Shown: one piece after another, positions 1 to 8,303 of the stretch
How positions within the stretch are numbered: position 1 is the stretch's first letter
Layout of the letters: the number at the start of each line of letters is the position of its first letter
The notes under the pieces: model-generated
Database searches by the model: none
What the model was told of the DNA's origin: nothing
Seen by the model: only the letters and a program-made list of their open reading frames with translations
DNA from: CAINDI01 sp037127585
GTDB lineage: Bacteria; Verrucomicrobiota; Verrucomicrobiia; Palsa-1439
Reading direction: 5' to 3'
DNA length: 64,000 nt
NCBI GenBank assembly: GCA_037127585.1
Contig: JBAXYB010000005.1
Coordinates: 1 to 64,000 of the forward strand
Position numbers and translations under genes: made by a program

Positions 1-157
1 TGGGGCGGAAGTCTTTGAGTTCGACAACCGATTTGAACTGCGCGATACAGGGATACGTGAGTAGTGGTTTCATAGTCGGGGACAGGATGCACGCAAGAGC
101 GTGGTTCTGTTCTCCAAACTTTCGCCGTGCGCGCCAGCGTTGCCGCGCAGCGGCTCA

Positions 158-222
158 GTTCAACCTGGCAGTCGAGCCAACTCGCGCCCTGCGGGCGCTC
201 GCGGCTCACTTGATCGTTAGGT
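158..222 (+). repeat. attC-like recombination site 1 (integron cassette boundary)
   Basis: The segment begins with GTTCAAC at 158-164, matching the R'' core RYYYAAC, and ends with GTTAGGT at 216-222, matching the R' core GTTRRRY. Between them an imperfect palindrome pairs GAGCC with GGCTC and GCGCCC with GGGCGC around a TGC loop, and the outer arms TCGAG and CTTGA also pair with one wobble. The 65-bp length is within the known attC range. A small + strand ORF starts 14 nt downstream of the R' box, as expected for a gene cassette. No integrase gene is visible in the window, so this is inference from site structure. Confidence 0.55.
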
Positions 223-235
223 GTCATTCACGCGT

Positions 236-580
236 ATGTCCAAGCGAACAATAATTGCAGTCGGAAGTTCAGTACTGATATTGGCAGGCTTGACAGTGAT
301 CGCGTCCAACTTCATTCGCGCTCGTAAGCAAACTAATGCAATTCCAATTTGCGTCTTCAATTTGAGGCAAATTGAAAATGCAAAACGAAACTCCCACAGT
401 AAGACTGATTCCGATACTCCGACTTGGGACGATCTCCGACCAAACTTCCAGGATTGGTTTGTTCAAGAGTGGGGCACGAACGACATGCCTGTTTGTCCGG
501 CGGGTGGAACTTATATTTTGGGAAAATTTGGCGAGCACCCAAAATGTTCCGTTGGTGGCTCGAAACATGAACTATGGTGA
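236..580 (+). CDS. small prepilin-like / periplasmic hypothetical protein (cassette ORF)
   Basis: The ATG at 236 gives about 114 residues; an in-frame GTG at 221 lies inside the attC-like R' box and is less likely. Residues 1-28 form an N-terminal hydrophobic segment after MSKR, so the protein is probably membrane-anchored or exported. The segment CVFNLRQIENAK and the C-terminal CPAGGTY motif followed by a final Cys resemble the soluble part of the short type II pseudopilin-like proteins common in Verrucomicrobiota, where a C...CPxGG pattern recurs. The GFTLIE prepilin cleavage motif is absent. It lies alone between two palindromes and is read as a cassette gene. Function unknown. Confidence 0.5.
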   Translation: MSKRTIIAVGSSVLILAGLTVIASNFIRARKQTNAIPICVFNLRQIENAKRNSHSKTDSDTPTWDDLRPNFQDWFVQEWGTNDMPVCPAGGTYILGKFGEHPKCSVGGSKHELW

Positions 581-581
581 C

Positions 582-650
582 ACCCAACCCCCGATGAGCC
601 GAACGGAGTCCCGCGCTGGCGCGCGGTACTCCGTCGGCTATCTCGAGCGA
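582..650 (+). repeat. attC-like palindrome 2
   Basis: ACCCAAC at 582-588 fits the R'' core RYYYAAC. It is followed by a strong imperfect palindrome in which GCCGA/TCGGC, ACGGAGT/ACTCCGT and CCGCGC/GCGCGG pair around a two-base loop. The 3' R' box is not canonical (no GTTRRRY before the next ORF at 650), so the site may be degenerate. It separates two short same-strand ORFs. Confidence 0.4.
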
Positions 651-1051
651 TGACGACAATGAGCCACCGATACCGCGTCACTTTCTCATTGCTGGTTTGC
701 GTGCTCGTTGGTCGCGCGTTGCTGGCCGAGACCAACGTTCAGAAGTTCAGCTTGGAGGGTTGGTGGCGTACCGCCGGCGTCGGGGCGGGAGAGACCCTGT
801 ATTTGACGAATACGCCCACCGGCTATGCAGGCAAGGGGTACCACTGGGGGTGTATCTCCCGCCACTCGACTGACTTTTTTGTGAGTTGCACCGAGAGTAA
901 TTCCATCATCACGATGAGGCGGAAGTATTGGAAGAGGTCCGATAGTCCACCGGACGGGGTGCTCACGCAGCTGTTTACCCGGGGAGTACAGGATTCAAAG
1001 CCCGTCCTCATTGACCCCGAGTCAAAAGCGGTTCTATTGATAAAGCCTTGA
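650..1051 (+). CDS. secreted hypothetical protein (cassette ORF)
   Basis: 133 residues, or 130 from the ATG at 659. The N-terminus is a typical Sec signal peptide: a basic start (SHRYR), a hydrophobic stretch LLVCVLV and an ALLAE-like cleavage region near residue 27. The mature part is about 105 residues with two cysteines (CISRHS, SCTES), which could form a disulphide in the periplasm. No family is recognised. The gene starts directly after one palindrome and ends about 30 bp before another, so it sits in the array like a cassette. It could be a lineage-specific exported protein or an immunity-type protein. Confidence 0.5.
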   Translation: MTTMSHRYRVTFSLLVCVLVGRALLAETNVQKFSLEGWWRTAGVGAGETLYLTNTPTGYAGKGYHWGCISRHSTDFFVSCTESNSIITMRRKYWKRSDSPPDGVLTQLFTRGVQDSKPVLIDPESKAVLLIKP

Positions 1052-1080
1052 CCTTGAGAACCAGCGCTAAAAATTCACTT

Positions 1081-1139
1081 CAGCCAACGGTCACCCGCGC
1101 TGCCGCGCGGTTGCCCGTGGCTGAGTTTCAGTGTTCGGC
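1081..1139 (+). repeat. attC-like palindrome 3
   Basis: An imperfect palindrome starts at CAGCCA (1081) and closes at TGGCTG (about 1123), with inner pairing of CCGCGC and GCGCGG. It is followed by GTTCGGC at 1133-1139, which differs from the R' consensus GTTRRRY only at the fourth base. No clear R'' box is seen. The next ORF begins within 15 nt of this box. Confidence 0.4.
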
Positions 1140-1151
1140 GGAGTAATCCTC

Positions 1152-1427
1152 ATGACGAATACGCAGACTAGCGGAGCGTCGGGTAGGCAGGTCGCACAGC
1201 GGCCGGGTTTGCGTCGTGTTGCCTATTGGTTGTTGCTCTCAGCGGTTGCTTTTACGGTCTACGCTCTGAGTTTGGGCCCGGTTGTGCATCATTACAGGCG
1301 GCACGAGAGTCTAGGATGGGAGGACTTGCCGCCATTGGTTCGCTTTTTGTATACGCCCCTTCATGCTGTTGGCGAGTATCTGCCGGTAGCGTATGATCAT
1401 TACATTGTTTGGTGGATGAGCGATTAG
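1152..1427 (+). CDS. small single-span membrane hypothetical protein (cassette ORF)
   Basis: 91 residues from the ATG at 1152; an upstream in-frame GTG at 1131 overlaps the palindrome box. A basic, Gly-rich head of about 25 residues is followed by one clear membrane segment (WLLLSAVAFTVYALSLG). A tail with several aromatic residues ends in WWMSD. No family is recognised. It is the third same-strand short ORF in a row delimited by palindromes. Nothing indicates its role. Confidence 0.4.
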   Translation: MTNTQTSGASGRQVAQRPGLRRVAYWLLLSAVAFTVYALSLGPVVHHYRRHESLGWEDLPPLVRFLYTPLHAVGEYLPVAYDHYIVWWMSD

Positions 1428-1435
1428 TATCATGA

Positions 1436-1507
1436 CCCGTTGCCGAACGGACAAGGCTTAGCATCGGACGGAGCGGAGCGTAGCTCCGATGCTATGCGTG
1501 GTTGAAC
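1436..1507 (+). repeat. attC-like palindrome 4, last of the array
   Basis: TAGCATCGGA at 1459-1468 pairs perfectly with TCCGATGCTA at 1485-1494. GTTGAAC at 1501-1507 matches the R' core GTTRRRY. The R'' side is poor (GCCGAAC near 1443). No + strand gene follows, so the cassette-like array seems to end here; 1508-1686 holds only the remnant described next. Confidence 0.4.
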
Positions 1508-1686
1508 GAGCCCGCCAGGGTCGGCCACGCAGGCGGGGCGCGGGGCAAGTGTCCGACCAATGCCAGTGGTTGCCGGCAGTGTGGACAGGTGGGCACCGGC
1601 GTCGCCGCCTCGCAATGGGCGACGTGGCGAGAGGCGATTAACTGGTTCTTCTGTGAGGGCGGAAAACAACCCGTGCCGCCGGGACA
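1504..1686 (-). pseudogene. possible transposase C-terminal remnant
   Basis: Read on the minus strand directly after the stop of the TPR-like gene, the same frame stays open to a TAG and encodes about 60 residues. These include CPHCRQPL followed by HLPRAPP, a zinc-ribbon-plus-proline pattern like that at the C-termini of some transposases. There is no plausible start codon of its own and no terminal repeats are seen. This is a tentative reading; it may equally be non-coding. Confidence 0.2.
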
Positions 1687-3045
1687 TTACGGGGCCGGTT
1701 TAACGAGCCGGGCTTTGGCGGCGTCGGACTGCAATTGTTTCTTCACGGCTTCCCGGGCTTGCTCGCTCATCTGTTCAAGCGGCGGCAGGCCGGCGCGCTC
1801 GGCAATTTCTTTTTCGTACCGGGTTTGCATGTACTCGCGCCAGACACTGCGGGCGAGTTGTTGGAAGCCTTGCGCTTGGTCTTCGTCGCCCATCGCCAGC
1901 CAAAACCAACTTTGTTGCAACGCGCCCATGATCATGTCGATGGCCTCGCGCTGACCGACGTCGCGGAGGAATTCGGTCATGCGCCCGAAGATGTAGGCTT
2001 CCAAACTCTGATTCAGTTCGGCAGCGGGATAGCGTTGGCGGAGGTCGTCGAAAATGTCCCGCGCTTCGGCGAGCCGGTGATGGGTGTAGAGCACCATGAT
2101 GGCCGTGCGGAGGAAATTGCGGTGGCCGCTCTGCATGCCGCTCTCACCGGGGTTGGCCGCGATGGCTTGCTCGTAGGCGCGGCGGGCTTTGGGGATCAAC
2201 GCCAGATTCGGCCCGGCAATGAACACGCCTTCGACTGGGTTGCTGAACAGTTCACCTTGCAGCGCCGCGTCGGCCATGGATTGGAATAGCATCCGTTCTA
2301 ACTGAATCACGTCGAAGCCGGTCGCATATCGTTTGCCGCGCCAGGCCCAGTAGATCGCGTGCGCTTGCGGCAACCGCCAGTCGAGCGGGCCGAATTCGCG
2401 TTCGACCTGTTCCATCAAGGCCGGGTCGAGCTTATACAGTTCTTTCATCCGCTGGGCCCGGTCGGGCGGGATGTTTTTGTAATCCGGGCGCGGCCCGTCG
2501 AACAACTCCCCAATCTCGTCGGCCCACCAGCGTTTGTAGTAGACGTTCATCTGGTCGGAGTTGCCGGACATCTTGTGCTGATAGATCCAGCCGAGTTCCC
2601 GGTAGAGGCGGGCTTCGCCGGGGTTGTACTTCAACCCTTCGTCGCGCAACAAGCCGATGCCTTGCCGGACCCAGCGCCACCGGTCGGTCGGCTCGTTGAA
2701 CAGGACGCTGATGTTGTAGGCCATGTTCCAACCGTGAAACGCCCAGACCTGCGCCATGCGCGGTTCGAGTTTCGTGATCCAATCCGCCAGTTGCACCAAC
2801 TCAAAATATTTCCCGTCCTGCTGCAACTGCGACGACCGCAACCACAGCCAGTCCGCGATGATTCCGCGAAACCCGCCGAGTGCGACCGTCGTGAACGCGA
2901 CCATTGGCGGAGTGTTCTCCAGCGGTTCGCCGCGGGTGAGGTGAAAATCCCGGCGCGCTTGCAACAGCGGTTGCTGCATCGACCCCGCCACCCAGAAGCC
3001 GGTGACCGCGAGCAAGACAAGCACGATGGCGCCGAAGTGCTTCAT
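1687..3045 (-). CDS. membrane-anchored TPR-like protein of unknown function
   Basis: 452 residues. Residues 5-22 form a hydrophobic N-terminal anchor, after which the protein is soluble and predominantly helical. The region from about residue 75 to 170 (repeated W and Y positions such as FHGWNMAYN and LYRELGWIYQHK) and the section around 320-350 look like irregular tetratricopeptide repeats. It is the last gene of a minus-strand operon and overlaps the upstream ABC permease by 4 bp (ATGA), so it is probably translated with it. In this setting it may be an accessory or scaffold subunit of the transporter on the outer face of the membrane. That is inference from position; no catalytic motif is seen. 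Confidence 0.7.
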   Translation of the reverse strand: MKHFGAIVLVLLAVTGFWVAGSMQQPLLQARRDFHLTRGEPLENTPPMVAFTTVALGGFRGIIADWLWLRSSQLQQDGKYFELVQLADWITKLEPRMAQVWAFHGWNMAYNISVLFNEPTDRWRWVRQGIGLLRDEGLKYNPGEARLYRELGWIYQHKMSGNSDQMNVYYKRWWADEIGELFDGPRPDYKNIPPDRAQRMKELYKLDPALMEQVEREFGPLDWRLPQAHAIYWAWRGKRYATGFDVIQLERMLFQSMADAALQGELFSNPVEGVFIAGPNLALIPKARRAYEQAIAANPGESGMQSGHRNFLRTAIMVLYTHHRLAEARDIFDDLRQRYPAAELNQSLEAYIFGRMTEFLRDVGQREAIDMIMGALQQSWFWLAMGDEDQAQGFQQLARSVWREYMQTRYEKEIAERAGLPPLEQMSEQAREAVKKQLQSDAAKARLVKPAP

Positions 3046-4370
3046 TCCGGCAACCCGAGTTCCCGGCGATTAAAGAGCCACATCCCGAGCAACGCCACCG
3101 CGCCCCCAGCCACGATCACCTGCCACAACAAGATCGACCCCACCCAGCTCCACGCAATGAGTTCCCCACCGGCCAGCGGCTCCAACGGATTGGCCTGTTG
3201 AAATGGTTTCGTCAGCCAAAACAAGCCCACATAAATCAAATGCAGCAAGAAATCGATCGCGCCCGGCGTGTCACCCGAGCCGAAAATATTGCGCTCGGTC
3301 GTCAGCGTCTGGAGATAGCCGCCGATGTTCATCAACATCACCGCATACGCCGCCGTGACCGCTGCGACCGGCAGCGAGAACACGCTCCCAATCGTCACCG
3401 CAAGCGCCCCGAGAAACGCCAACTGACACAATGCCACCAACAGGCACCGCACCAGATTCATCTCAAAACTCGTTTCCTGCACCAACACCTGCACGCCGTC
3501 GTCAGGCGCAAAGATCATCGTGACCGGCACGGGATGGATGTTGGCGATGTCCACTGTCAGCATCCCATTACTTTCCAACATCGCCGGCGGAATCCGCACG
3601 AGATGCACCCCGGCGGGGGCGGTCAGCTCCGGTTTCTGAAATCGGTCGGGCCGGTCCGGCGCGCCGGCAACCAGCAGACAGCCGACCGGATCCTTGCCCG
3701 TCAACGACGAAGCAAACTTGTAGCGCACCGCCAACGGTCGCCCCGGCAGCGGCGCGTTCGGCAACTCAAACACGAACCGGCGAGCCAGTCCCGCCGGGAT
3801 GGAATACGCCTGTTGCCGGAGTTGTTGGCGGATGGCTTCGAGGATTTGGTCCGGTGGGCCGGGCGGTAATTCGCCGCGGCGTTTCTGTTCGTCAAAAACT
3901 TTGCGCGCTGTTTCTTCAATCTCGACCGGCACCGGTTTCACGACGCGTTGGGCCACGAGAAACTGCGCGAGATTTTCCTGGCGCAGATCCCAGCGCAATA
4001 AGGCATACGTTGCCGCGCCGGCCAGCGCCAACAGCCCGGCATTGAGGATCAAGAGCCCGAGCCATTTCCCCAGCCAGAGTTGCGCGCGATAGACCGGCTT
4101 CGTCACGAGCAGATGGACTTGGCGTTCCTGTACCTCCGTGGAAATCGCCGCGCACCCGGCCCAGAGCGTCGCGATGGAGAGAATGAGGGTGACCGCGCCG
4201 AGCGTGTACCGCAGCAACACCTGCACGGTGCCGCCCACGGTACCGTCGCCTTTGATGGTCAGCGGGAGAGCGATGATTGCGACCAGCAACAGCCCCAGCA
4301 ACACAACCACCACGCGCGACCGAATCGCGTTGCGAATGGCAATGCCGGCAATGGCGAGAACTTTACTCAT
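3042..4370 (-). CDS. ABC-2 type transporter permease
   Basis: 442 residues. The first membrane segment (residues about 20-40, VVVVLLGLLLVAIIALPL) is followed by LLRYTLGAVTLILSIATLWAGC, then a large hydrophilic extracytoplasmic domain (about 140-305) and a C-terminal set of hydrophobic segments, the layout of NosY/GldF-like ABC-2 permeases with a big loop. EVQERQVHLLVTKPV after the second helix is the usual coupling segment of this family, contacting the ATPase. The cognate ATPase gene is 3 bp upstream. The substrate is not predictable. An extracytoplasmic insertion of this size suggests contact with an envelope partner, perhaps the TPR-like protein next door. Confidence 0.85.
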   Translation of the reverse strand: MSKVLAIAGIAIRNAIRSRVVVVLLGLLLVAIIALPLTIKGDGTVGGTVQVLLRYTLGAVTLILSIATLWAGCAAISTEVQERQVHLLVTKPVYRAQLWLGKWLGLLILNAGLLALAGAATYALLRWDLRQENLAQFLVAQRVVKPVPVEIEETARKVFDEQKRRGELPPGPPDQILEAIRQQLRQQAYSIPAGLARRFVFELPNAPLPGRPLAVRYKFASSLTGKDPVGCLLVAGAPDRPDRFQKPELTAPAGVHLVRIPPAMLESNGMLTVDIANIHPVPVTMIFAPDDGVQVLVQETSFEMNLVRCLLVALCQLAFLGALAVTIGSVFSLPVAAVTAAYAVMLMNIGGYLQTLTTERNIFGSGDTPGAIDFLLHLIYVGLFWLTKPFQQANPLEPLAGGELIAWSWVGSILLWQVIVAGGAVALLGMWLFNRRELGLPE

Positions 4371-4373
4371 CGA

Positions 4374-5396
4374 CTACTTCGACGGCTCGACGAGCTTGCG
4401 CAACTTTTCGTCCGCCGCCTGTTTCTGCTCGGCGGTGAGCGGTACCGGCGCCGCGGGTTGAGCGACCAAGTGTTGCAGCGCTTCATCCCCGGCCAGATAT
4501 TTGGCAACACCCGATGCCGGCCCGACCCCGCTGGCTTCGGTGGTGGATTGCCGAGCTTTCTCGACGACTTCGAGGAAAAACTGTTCCAGATCGCGCCGCG
4601 GATGATCCACGGTAGGTTCGTTGCCGAGTTCGGCGCGGACCGCGGCCAGAATACGCTCCATGCCGGCGGCGGAAACTTCCGGCATCGTCAGCCGGTACTG
4701 CGTCTTTTGCTCCAGCAATTCGTTGATCGTGCCGAGCGCCTGCACTTTGCCATTATAGAGAATGATGACCCGGTCGCACACGTCCTCGACATCCGACAAC
4801 AGGTGGGACGACAGCAAGACCGTCTTGCCGCGAGCCGCCAGCGCCCGGATCAAATCCTTCACCTGCCGGCAACCGATCGGATCAAGGCCGGAGGTTGGTT
4901 CATCGAGAATGACGAGATCAGGATCGTTGATGAGCGCCTGCGCCAACCCAATCCGCCGCGCCATGCCCTTGGAGAATTCGCCGACTTGCCGGCGGCGCGC
5001 GTGGCGGAGGCCGATCATGTCGAGCAACTGCTCGGTGCGCACCCGGCGTTCACCCGCTGGCAAATCAAACAGCATCCCGTAAAACGTCAGCGTCTCCTGA
5101 GAAGTGAGGTAGGGGTAGCTATACGATTCCTCCGGCAAGTAGCCGATCCGCGCCTTCGTCTTCACATCGCGCGGCGACCGGCCCAGAACGCGCACTTGGC
5201 CGCTGGTCGGATAAAGCAGCCCGAGAATCATCTTTAGCGTCGTGCTCTTGCCGGACCCGTTCGGTCCGAGCAAGCCGAAGACTTCGCCGCGCTTGACCGT
5301 GAATGAAACGTCGTTGACGGCTTTAACTTTGGGCCGCCGCCAGAAATCGCGGAAGACTTTCTGCAGTCCGACGACTTCGATGATTGGCTCACTCAT
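4374..5396 (-). CDS. ABC transporter ATP-binding protein
   Basis: 340 residues. Walker A GPNGSGKS is at 44-51, the signature region FSKGM around 141-145 (LSGG-type loop degenerate at the first positions), and Walker B LVILDEP at 161-167 followed by a D-loop; H-loop SSHLLSD follows. The first 220 residues match the CcmA/NosF class that partners ABC-2 permeases. The remaining 120 residues form a charged C-terminal extension. The start overlaps the end of the metal ATPase gene by 8 bp and the stop lies 3 bp before the permease, so the three are cotranscribed. Role: ATP hydrolysis to drive the partner permease on the cytoplasmic face. Confidence 0.9.
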   Translation of the reverse strand: MSEPIIEVVGLQKVFRDFWRRPKVKAVNDVSFTVKRGEVFGLLGPNGSGKSTTLKMILGLLYPTSGQVRVLGRSPRDVKTKARIGYLPEESYSYPYLTSQETLTFYGMLFDLPAGERRVRTEQLLDMIGLRHARRRQVGEFSKGMARRIGLAQALINDPDLVILDEPTSGLDPIGCRQVKDLIRALAARGKTVLLSSHLLSDVEDVCDRVIILYNGKVQALGTINELLEQKTQYRLTMPEVSAAGMERILAAVRAELGNEPTVDHPRRDLEQFFLEVVEKARQSTTEASGVGPASGVAKYLAGDEALQHLVAQPAAPVPLTAEQKQAADEKLRKLVEPSK

Positions 5397-7272
5397 GGAG
5401 GTCTTCGCCGGTCCGAATCAAGCGCGCGCTGTTGAACACCACGATCAGCGAACCAACATTATGCAGAATGGCCGCGACGATCGGATTCAATTGCCCAAGC
5501 CCGGCCAGCGTCAGGCCGAGGACAATAAACAGGGCGCCGACGCTGAGGTTTTGGTAAATCACCGAGCGGGCGCCGCGCGAAAGACGCACGAGAAACGGCA
5601 GCCGGCGCAGATCATTGCTCATCAGGGCGATTGTCGCGCTGTGAATCGCAACATCGCTGCCGGCCGCGCCCATCGCAATGCCGGTATCACCCGCGGCCAA
5701 GGCCGGCGCATCGTTCACGCCGTCGCCGACGACTGCGACTTGATAGCCGTCAATTTTCACGGCGTTGACGAATTCGACTTTTTGTTGTGGCAGGCATTCG
5801 GCTTTGAATTCCGGGCAGCCGATTTCTTTCGCGACACGCGTTGCAACCGAAGTGCGGTCGCCGGTCACCATCGCAATGCGTTTGATGCCGAGTTCGCCTA
5901 AGTCTTTCAGCGCAGCTGCGGCCTCCGGGCGGACTTGATCTTGCAAGCCGACCCAGCCGAGATACCGGCCGTTCTGCGCGACAAAAATGACACTCGAACC
6001 TTCGGAGTCGACATCGTCCACCGTGACACCGTTGGCTTTTAGCCATGAGGCGCGACCGGAAACAACTTGGCCGCCGGTTACGTTTGCAATGACGCCTTGA
6101 CCGGGTTCTTCACGGAAATTCTGCGGTTCAGTCAAAGGCACGTTGGCTTCTTTGGCCAGAGCGACGAGCGCGATTGCGGCCGGATGTTTGCTAAAGCGCT
6201 CGGCGCTGCCGGCGGCGAAAAGTAAGTCGCTAGGCTTCACGCCATCGCACGGCGCAAGCCGGGTGACGCCAAGCTGGCCGGTTGTAAGCGTACCGGTCTT
6301 GTCGAAGACGAATGCGGTCAACCGCGCCGCGCCTTCGAGGTCGGTCACATCTTTGACAAGAATGCCGAGCCGGGCGGCCGCTGACAACGCGGCGACCATC
6401 GCGCTGGGCGTCGCGAGGATGAGCGCGCACGGGCAGGCGGTCACGAGCAGGGCGATGACGCGATTCCAGTCGTTCGTGAAAAACCACACCAGTCCGGCAA
6501 TCATCAACACCGCCGGTGTGTAGTAGGTAATATACCGGTCGATGATCCGCATGATCGGCAACCGGGTTTTCTCGGCGGCCAGAATGAGTTCTCGAACGCG
6601 GCCGATGGTTGTGTCGGCGCCGACGCGCATCACGGTAACTTCAATCGCGCCGGTCAGATTCTGGGTACCCGCGAAGACGTCGTCCGCTGGGCCTTTGTCG
6701 CGCGGGAGCGATTCGCCGGTAATCGTGGATTCGTTCAGCGTCGTGCGGCCGGTAAGAATCTTGCCATCGGCGGGAACGTTGTCGCCCGGGACGACACGGA
6801 TGCGATCGCCGGTATGCAGTTGATCCGCCGCGACGGTTTCCTCACCGCCTTTGGCGAGCAACCGGCAGGCGTTCGTCGGGGTGAGCCGGATGAGGCCTTC
6901 GATGGCGGCGTGTGCGCCTTCGGCGGTGCGGGTTTCGATGACGACGGAAATCAGCATGAAGAACGCAACCACGCCGGCAGTGCGGAAGTCGCCTTGGACA
7001 AACGCGGCCAGCACGGCGAGCGCGACGAGTTCGTTCATGCGCAGTTCGCCGCGGCGGATGTCGCGCCACGCGGTCTGCAGAATCGGCGACATCAAGATGA
7101 TCGCACCGATGGCGGCGCTGACTTCACCGACGGGCGCGTTGAACCGGTAGAGCCAGTCGGCGAGATACGCATTCACCACGAACGCGGTGCCGATGCAAAT
7201 CCACAGGAACAGCCGCGGCGCGACTTCGTGGTCGCAACAGGCGCCGTCGTGAACGTGGCTTTTGGTTTGCAT
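5389..7272 (-). CDS. P1B-type heavy-metal translocating ATPase
   Basis: 627 residues from the ATG at 7272, 2 nt after the upstream stop; a longer frame would overlap the HflK-like gene. The short N-terminus carries a His/Cys cluster (HDGACCDH) rather than a full HMA domain. Key motifs are TGES at 185-188, the intramembrane CPC at 280-282, the phosphorylation site DKTGT (Asp324), the P1B-specific HP dipeptide at 363-364 and GDGVNDAP at 516-523. The last membrane helix reads LHNVGS, with His where Zn/Cd pumps have Asp, so the metal cannot be assigned with confidence. It exports a soft or divalent metal ion across the inner membrane. It sits inside an SPFH operon, an unusual neighbourhood for a metal pump. 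Confidence 0.93.
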   Translation of the reverse strand: MQTKSHVHDGACCDHEVAPRLFLWICIGTAFVVNAYLADWLYRFNAPVGEVSAAIGAIILMSPILQTAWRDIRRGELRMNELVALAVLAAFVQGDFRTAGVVAFFMLISVVIETRTAEGAHAAIEGLIRLTPTNACRLLAKGGEETVAADQLHTGDRIRVVPGDNVPADGKILTGRTTLNESTITGESLPRDKGPADDVFAGTQNLTGAIEVTVMRVGADTTIGRVRELILAAEKTRLPIMRIIDRYITYYTPAVLMIAGLVWFFTNDWNRVIALLVTACPCALILATPSAMVAALSAAARLGILVKDVTDLEGAARLTAFVFDKTGTLTTGQLGVTRLAPCDGVKPSDLLFAAGSAERFSKHPAAIALVALAKEANVPLTEPQNFREEPGQGVIANVTGGQVVSGRASWLKANGVTVDDVDSEGSSVIFVAQNGRYLGWVGLQDQVRPEAAAALKDLGELGIKRIAMVTGDRTSVATRVAKEIGCPEFKAECLPQQKVEFVNAVKIDGYQVAVVGDGVNDAPALAAGDTGIAMGAAGSDVAIHSATIALMSNDLRRLPFLVRLSRGARSVIYQNLSVGALFIVLGLTLAGLGQLNPIVAAILHNVGSLIVVFNSARLIRTGEDLHE

Positions 7273-7274
7273 GG

Positions 7275-8303
7275 TTACTGGTGCGGAACAATCGGCTGCG
7301 GTTCGGGGTTGAGTAAGAGACGGAGTTCTTGCCGGTCTTTGCCGTTTTTGTGGAGCAGGAATTTCTGGTCGACCCCGGCCAGCGCGCGGCGCAGTGAATC
7401 TTGCCACAGCGTTCGCGCCATGATGTCGGGGTTCTTTTGGTATTGCGCGTACACGGCCGTGAAATAATCCGCGCTGGCGCCGACTTCAGCGACGACTTGG
7501 CGTTTGTAGGTTTCGCCTTCGGACTTGATGCGAGCGGCTTCGCCGGCGGCTTCGTTGCGGGTGGTGGTGGCTATTTTGCGGGCGGCGCTGATCTTCGTGC
7601 TGCGTTCCTGTTCGGATTCCGTGACGGCGGCGAAGGCGGCGGCAACTTGTTTCGGGGGCGCAATCGCCAACACATCCACGCGTTCGATTCGGACGCCGAA
7701 TGTTTCGGTGCGCTGGCGAACTTCGGATTCAACGGCAGCGCGCAAGGCTTCGACATCGGTGCGCAACGCGCGATCGACCGGCAGCCGCGCAGTGCACTTG
7801 ACGACGGCATGATCCAGCTCGCGTTGGAGCAAGGCTTCCGGTTGGTTGAATCGGAAGCTGTACGTCTCGAGATCCACCACGGTAAACCGCACGGCCCACC
7901 GGGAATGAATGATGTTCGCGTCGCCGGTCAGCGTGTAACCATCCACACCGGGGCGGAGGGCGCCGGGGCCGGGATTCTCCGGCGTCACTTTCTCCTCGCG
8001 CAACCAGAACGTCGCGGAATTAATCGCCTGAACGCGTTCGGTCGGAATCCGCACGACTTCGGCGACCGGCCGCGGCCACGTCCAATGCAAGCCCGGGCCT
8101 TTGAGCCGGTCGGCAGCGAGGCCATCAATCTTACCGAACACGAGCACGTAAGCGCGTTCGTGTTGGCCAACGATGAACACGCCGGAAAATAAATACGCGA
8201 CAACGACCAAGCTCATCGCCCAGCGCAAGAGCCGGAAGCTCACCGTCAGCGCGCCGCTCAGCGCCTCGTGGCCGGTATCGGGAGTTGTTGGATGATTGGC
8301 CAT
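7275..8303 (-). CDS. HflK-like SPFH/Band-7 membrane protein
   Basis: 342 residues. One N-terminal membrane helix (about 27-47) is followed by an SPFH/Band-7 domain that starts at GQHERAYVLVFGK and includes GLHWTWPRPVAEV, then an Ala/Glu-rich coiled coil (about 225-285). This is the order of HflK, which with HflC forms a cage around the FtsH protease. It is followed by a C-terminal tail ending in a polar stretch. The start overlaps the stop of the HflC-like gene (TAATG), so the pair is translationally coupled. ftsH is not in the window. Whether this pair modulates FtsH or organises a separate membrane microdomain is open. Confidence 0.85.
   Translation of the reverse strand: MANHPTTPDTGHEALSGALTVSFRLLRWAMSLVVVAYLFSGVFIVGQHERAYVLVFGKIDGLAADRLKGPGLHWTWPRPVAEVVRIPTERVQAINSATFWLREEKVTPENPGPGALRPGVDGYTLTGDANIIHSRWAVRFTVVDLETYSFRFNQPEALLQRELDHAVVKCTARLPVDRALRTDVEALRAAVESEVRQRTETFGVRIERVDVLAIAPPKQVAAAFAAVTESEQERSTKISAARKIATTTRNEAAGEAARIKSEGETYKRQVVAEVGASADYFTAVYAQYQKNPDIMARTLWQDSLRRALAGVDQKFLLHKNGKDRQELRLLLNPEPQPIVPHQ

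Noticed and set aside
15..254. 79-codon open frame from a TTG at the window start
   Set aside because: Its second half simply reads through the attC-like palindrome and it has no start signal; probably the tail of an earlier cassette.
1430..1687. 85-codon minus-strand frame overlapping the TPR-like gene stop
   Set aside because: No ribosome site, no recognisable domain, and it reads through the palindrome at 1459-1494.
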